From Epiperipatus broadwayi (lineage: Eukaryota; Onychophora; Udeonychophora; Euonychophora; Peripatidae), in assembly GCA_028023455.1 (NCBI GenBank), contig JAQFVV010000274.1, positions 310,001-374,000 on the forward strand: a stretch of DNA of 64,000 bases, given 5' to 3'. A model generated the notes under the pieces. The model was not told the DNA's origin and ran no database searches. It was given only the letters and a program-made list of their open reading frames with translations. The position numbers and the translations under genes were made by a program. The first letter of the stretch is position 1; the number at the start of each line of letters is the position of its first letter. Below are positions 59,847 to 64,000 of this stretch, piece after piece.

Positions 59847-59960
59847 GGTGGACATGGAAAAGGAAGGTAAAGTGGCTAACAGGTTTCTCTGAGCATAGCT
59901 GCTGAGAGATTCCTGACTCCGTATAAGGAGAAGTCACAGTGCATCACATTACATCACATC

Positions 59961-60385
59961 AGAAGGCTAATAAACAATATTAAATTAGAGAATTATTATT
60001 TTTATTCAGAATAGTACATATGAATTTTTTAAAATGTTAATTTTAACTTAGGAAAAATAAACCAATGCAAATTTAAAAATCCTATGTCCAGCGACCTTAA
60101 AATATGAAATACAAGTATGGATGGCTGAAGCATGGTGGTGGAATGGATTGAAGCCGTCCATTAAAGTTTGAAGATTTGCAATCTTAATATAAACTGAGCA
60201 TTGATTATATGTGTGTGGGAGATGGTGATATAGAACAATAGATGTATGCTGGTTCAGTATGAAATATGTACATTGGAGATCATTTATTCCTTTCACATGT
60301 ATGTGGTCATGTTTATTGGTTGTATGAGATGGAGTAGATAGTTATAAGGAGCTTGAAAGTCTGAGGTCAAGTCTCTTATAATACA
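59961..60385 (+). repeat. Direct duplication copy A, right half
   Basis: AGAAGGCTAATAAACAATAT onward matches 62543-62975 through CCTATGTCCAGCGACC, TTGAAGCCGTCCATTAAAG, AACTGAGCATTGATTATATG and GTTGTATGAGAT. The match becomes patchy beyond about 60385. Confidence 0.9.
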
Positions 60386-63300
60386 TGTCTTTAAATATTA
60401 CACATTTAGCCTATATTCTACCCATCTCTCTTCTGTATAATTAAATAGACATATTAAGGTCCTAGATGTGAAAGGTCAGATTGACTTAAGGTCAGCATGG
60501 ATATGACAACAAAATTGTCACCAATAAGTAATTTGAGCATTTCATCCTCAGATTTTCTCTGATATGGATGATTGAAAAGTTGGGAGTAATTTATCCTTTT
60601 CAGATGTATGTACTTATGTGTTTTGGTTGTATGAGATAGATTGGGTATCTGAAAAGAGCTTGATAGTCCTTGTTCAAATCCCTTATATAATTATATATAT
60701 GCACAAATAAAATATAGTTAATCCTAAATCCTTAGCTCCAAGGCTTCCCCCTTTCCTGATTTGTGAATTTTTTAAATTTCAATAATAGTTCTTTTATCCC
60801 CTCAATTGTTCATCCAGAACCACTAATGTAATAACTAGGCTTATTTTGTAGATATTTTCAAGTCACCCCTCCCTTCTTCATTATTTTTATAATTGTGTAT
60901 CTAAACGAATTCTACACCCTGCATAGTGGAAAGCTCTCTACTGCTCTCTATATCCTCCCAATGTCTTCGAGATAATCTTTATTTCTTAAATAAAGTCTAA
61001 GGAATAATCATACTCAAGATCAAAATACTTTTCTTAAGTTTGTTATTCTTCATTAAACTTCACACCCTCATCCAAACAAGATGTGCCCTTAGCAATAGCA
61101 GATTCACCACAATGGTGTTGAGAAAATAGGAAAATCTACCAATCAGTCATGTAATCTGATTATAATATTCTTTAAAATCTAACCGAGCATCCTTGAATTT
61201 TTCCATTACCATTACAACACATCAATGGAGAGCCCATGTCTTATTCCCATACAATAAATTGGGCAAAAAAAGTCTCATTTGCAATTAATTTAGTACAAAT
61301 AGATATATCACTATGATAAAAACTATATTTTATGCACTAAATGAAGAGTTATCTATATAAGTGGACATAATATAGAGAATTTAAACACAGACTTTCAAGC
61401 GCTTCCTCCAGCTATTCACTTTATCTCATACAACCGATATACAAGATCACATACATATGAAAAAAATAAACGATTTCCAAAGTATGTATTTCATGCTGAA
61501 TCAGCATTCATCAGTTGGTCCAAATCATCTACCATATATATATATATATATAACCTGTGCTCAGTTTCTATTAAGATAACAAATCTTTAAACTTTAATAG
61601 ACAAGCTTCATTCTTCTCCAACTCTTCAGCTATATATATCATTGAAAATCTGAGAACAAAATGCTCAAATCTCTTGTTGGTGATAAATTTTGTTGTCATG
61701 CCCATGCTGATATTAAGTCAATATGACCCCTCACATATAGGACCTTAATATATAGGGTATATGAGCACAGACTTTCACATGATCCACCACTTTCCGCACT
61801 ATCTCATAACACTGATACACTTGAACACATATATATTGAAAAGATAAATAATCACCAATGTACATATTTCATGCTAAAACAGCAATCTTTTCAAAATATA
61901 TGTGTTCAAGGGTATCAGTGTTATGAGATATTGCGGAGAATGGTGGGTCATGGTAAAGTCTGTGCTCATATACCCTATATATTACATATATAGACACAGG
62001 TATATAACAAGCCTGTGTGTTTCAGTTATTACATAGGACCTTAATATGTTTATTTAATTATACAGAAGAGATATGGGCAGAATACAGGCTGAATGTGTAA
62101 TATTTAAAGACATGTATATTATCTATACTAAACTTAATGTGATTATAAGGGACTTGAACTCGGACCTTCAAGCTCCTTATAGCTATCTAATCCATCTTAT
62201 ACAACAAATCTATAGTTCTGTAATGACTTAATAATAATTTGCTCACATTTAAAAAGTAAATTTCAATCAACAAATATTCAATTATTTTTTGATTGGCTAT
62301 GTTGTAATTAATTATCTGGTAAGAAAAAACTTTTAATTCTCATCACTTTTATTCTTATTCTATATTAGAAAAATTCAAATATGATTATTTAGGATGCCTT
62401 TTTGTTTATAAACTTATATTTTTAATAAATCAAGTGTAATATATTGGAGCATAATATTGAGTAAAGATTTTAATACTAAAATAAAATGTTGAACTAGTAA
62501 CTCTTATTACCACTAAAGGGTGATGGAAAGATATTGAAATGCAGAAGGCTAATAAATAATATTAAATTAAAGAATTATTATTTTTATTCACAATAGTTCA
62601 TATGAATTTTTTTAAATGTTAATTTTAACTTAGGAAAAATAAACCAATGCAAATTTAAAATCCTATGTCCAGCGACCTTAAAATATGAAATACAAGTATG
62701 GATGGCTGAAGAATGTGGTGGTGGAATGGATTGAAGCCGTCCATTAAAGTTTGAAGATTTGCAATCTTAATATAAACTGAGCATTGATTATATGTGTGTG
62801 GAGATTGTGATCTAGACCAACAGATTAATGCTGATTCAGCATGAAATACATACTTTGAAGATCGTTTTTTTTTTTTTTTTCATATGTATGTGGTCTTGTA
62901 TATCGGTTGTATGAGATAAAGTGGATAGCTGGAGGGAGCTTGTCCGTCTGTGTTTAAATTCTCTATATTATGTCAACTTATATAGATAACTCTTCATTTA
63001 GTGCATAAAATATATTGTTTTTATCATAGTGATATATCTATTTGTACTAAATTAATTGCAAATGAGACTTTTTTTGCCCAATTTATTGTATGGGAGTAAG
63101 ACATGGACTCTCCATTGATGTGTTGTAATGGTACTGGAAAAATTCAAGAATGCTTGGTAGATTTTAAAAAAATATTATAATCTGATTACATGACTGATTG
63201 GTAGATTTTCCTGTTTTCTCAACACCATTGTGGTGAATCTGCTATTGCTAAGCGCACATCTTGTTTGGAACAAACTTAAGAAAAGTATTTTGAATTGATC

Positions 63301-63800
63301 TTGAGTATGATTATTCCTTAAACTGTATTTAAGTAATAAAGTTTATCTCGAAGACATTGGGAGAATATAGATAGCAGTAGAGAGCTTTCCACTATGCAGG
63401 GTGTAGAATCAGTTTATATACACAATTATAATAAAAAAAATGGAGAAGGGGTAGGGGGTGATCTGAAAATATCTACAAAAGAAGCCTAGTTGCAGCGAAC
63501 TGTTCACTTTTTTATTTTTATTTTATTACATTAGTGGTTCTGGATAAACAATTGAGGGGATAAAAGAATTATTATTGAAATTTGAAAAATTCACAAATCA
63601 GGGAAGGAGAAAGACTTGGAGTGAAGGATTTAGGATTAATGATATTTTATTTGTGCACATATATATATAATTATATAAGGGATTTGAACACAAACTATCA
63701 AACTCTTTTCAGCTATCCAATCTATCCCATACAACCAATATACATGACTACACACATACATAAGAGATCTCCAATATGGGTATTTCGTGCTGACCAGCAC
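60225..63800. repeat. Nested inverted-repeat complex (several palindromes, ~8 copies of one dispersed unit)
   Basis: Arms found by eye: 60560-61635 with 62695-63800 (inverted, about 1.08 kb, containing GAAAGCTCTC, CACAATGGTGTTGAGAAAA and GCAATAGCAGATTCACC and their complements); 60312-60475 with 62030-62205; 60475-60555 with 61640-61735; and 61752-61850 with 61886-61985. A shared unit (GTTGTATGAGATA, GAGCTTGA.AGTC, 'CATGCTGAATCAGCA', 'GAAATACATACTTTG') recurs about eight times in both orientations. No coding capacity. Arms are clearly diverged, so the complex is not newly formed. Confidence 0.85.
62209..62975 (+). repeat. Direct duplication copy B (LINE-free, empty site at 62542/62543)
   Basis: It is continuous through GATATTGAAATGCAGAAGGC, whereas in copy A the LINE lies between ATGC and AGAAGG. 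It therefore records the pre-insertion sequence. Confidence 0.92.
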
Positions 63801-64000
63801 TCATCAGTTGGCTCAGATCATCATCTTTCCCATATATATATATAGAACGATTGTTCTGTGAAATAATTAAACAATCCACCAAACTACGTTAGAGACGATG
63901 ATCTATTCTTACAGGTTTGGATGTAAATAAAATTGAGTTTGCTATCCATGTTAACATTTCAGAAAGGAATTAATGTTAACGCTAGAGGTAAATATGCTGT
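63801..64000. other. AT-rich spacer to the window edge
   Basis: An (AT)n run at about 63833-63843 and unclassified sequence. Confidence 0.5.

Larger units (their letters stand above)
55694..59960 (+). mobile_element. LINE retrotransposon, nearly complete but 5'-truncated, precise ends known
   Basis: The element occupies 4267 bases between two flanks that are contiguous at 62542/62543, an empty copy of the target. It contains an esterase-type ORF1 lacking its start and an ORF2 with APE endonuclease, reverse transcriptase and a C-terminal zinc-finger-like motif, split by three frameshifts. It ends in CATCACATTACATCACATC. No target-site duplication is apparent. The coding strand is strongly C-poor. 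A truncated relative lies at 29205-29690 (minus). An esterase-like ORF1 is known from CR1-like LINEs, which is where I would place it, with moderate certainty. Confidence 0.92.

Overview
This window looks like animal nuclear DNA that is AT-rich, intron- or intergenic-like, and dominated by transposable elements. I found no convincing host gene. The element mix is Penelope-like elements, tRNA-headed SINEs with 'ctggtcaggccagcaa' bodies, LINEs, one Ty3/Gypsy element, TTAA-type and 8-bp-TSD DNA transposons, foldback elements and long tetranucleotide tracts. This suggests a mollusc, most likely a cephalopod of octopus type. The taxonomic call is inference; nothing in the window proves it.

Layout. 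1-1341 (minus) is a degenerate LINE ORF2 with an APE endonuclease, and 3640-5000 (minus) is a LINE ORF1-like relic with a broken zinc knuckle. Between them, 1826-2185 is an isolated GC-richer open frame. 6300-7060 (minus) and 9003-9959 (plus) are decayed Penelope-like elements (RT plus GIY-YIG endonuclease). The second runs directly into a tRNA-headed SINE (9984-10345). 10534-11036 is a hAT-like non-autonomous element. 13911-19905 is a Ty3/Gypsy element on the minus strand without gag; its 3' LTR is split by a 1110-bp TTAA-flanked element. 21957-22430 holds a mariner transposase remnant and 23081-23312 a compound tetranucleotide tract. 24113-26042 is a non-autonomous DNA transposon with a perfect 8-bp TSD; a relative with its own 8-bp TSD lies at 48993-51278.

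26.3-28.4 kb holds foldbacks, a rearranged SINE and a tandem pair. 29.2-29.7 kb (minus) is a truncated copy of the LINE that is nearly complete at 55.7-60.0 kb. 34.16-34.27 kb is a retroposed class II tRNA-like sequence with a 16-bp TSD. 39.5-43.0 kb is a direct segmental duplication in which each copy took a different insertion: a head-to-head pair of Penelope-like 3' ends in one and a foldback element in the other. 43.9-44.5 kb is a head-to-head SINE pair. 53.9-54.7 kb is a tandem array of a tRNA-like repeat. 55.36-63.8 kb is a compound region: a LINE with a C-poor coding strand, whose exact ends are given by an empty copy of its target about 2.6 kb downstream, followed by nested inverted repeats.

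How the parts relate. Two themes recur. First, Penelope-like 3' ends and the SINE bodies share a hairpin followed by CGAAACGTTG (hammerhead-like), and outward-facing inverted tails recur, which suggests that the SINE borrowed a Penelope-like 3' end. Second, duplicated or paired sequences (LTR pair, segmental duplication, LINE flanks) provide internal empty sites that define several insertions to the base. All reading frames seen are broken by stops, frameshifts or truncation, so no element here looks autonomous as it stands. Calls were made by eye; no database search was run.
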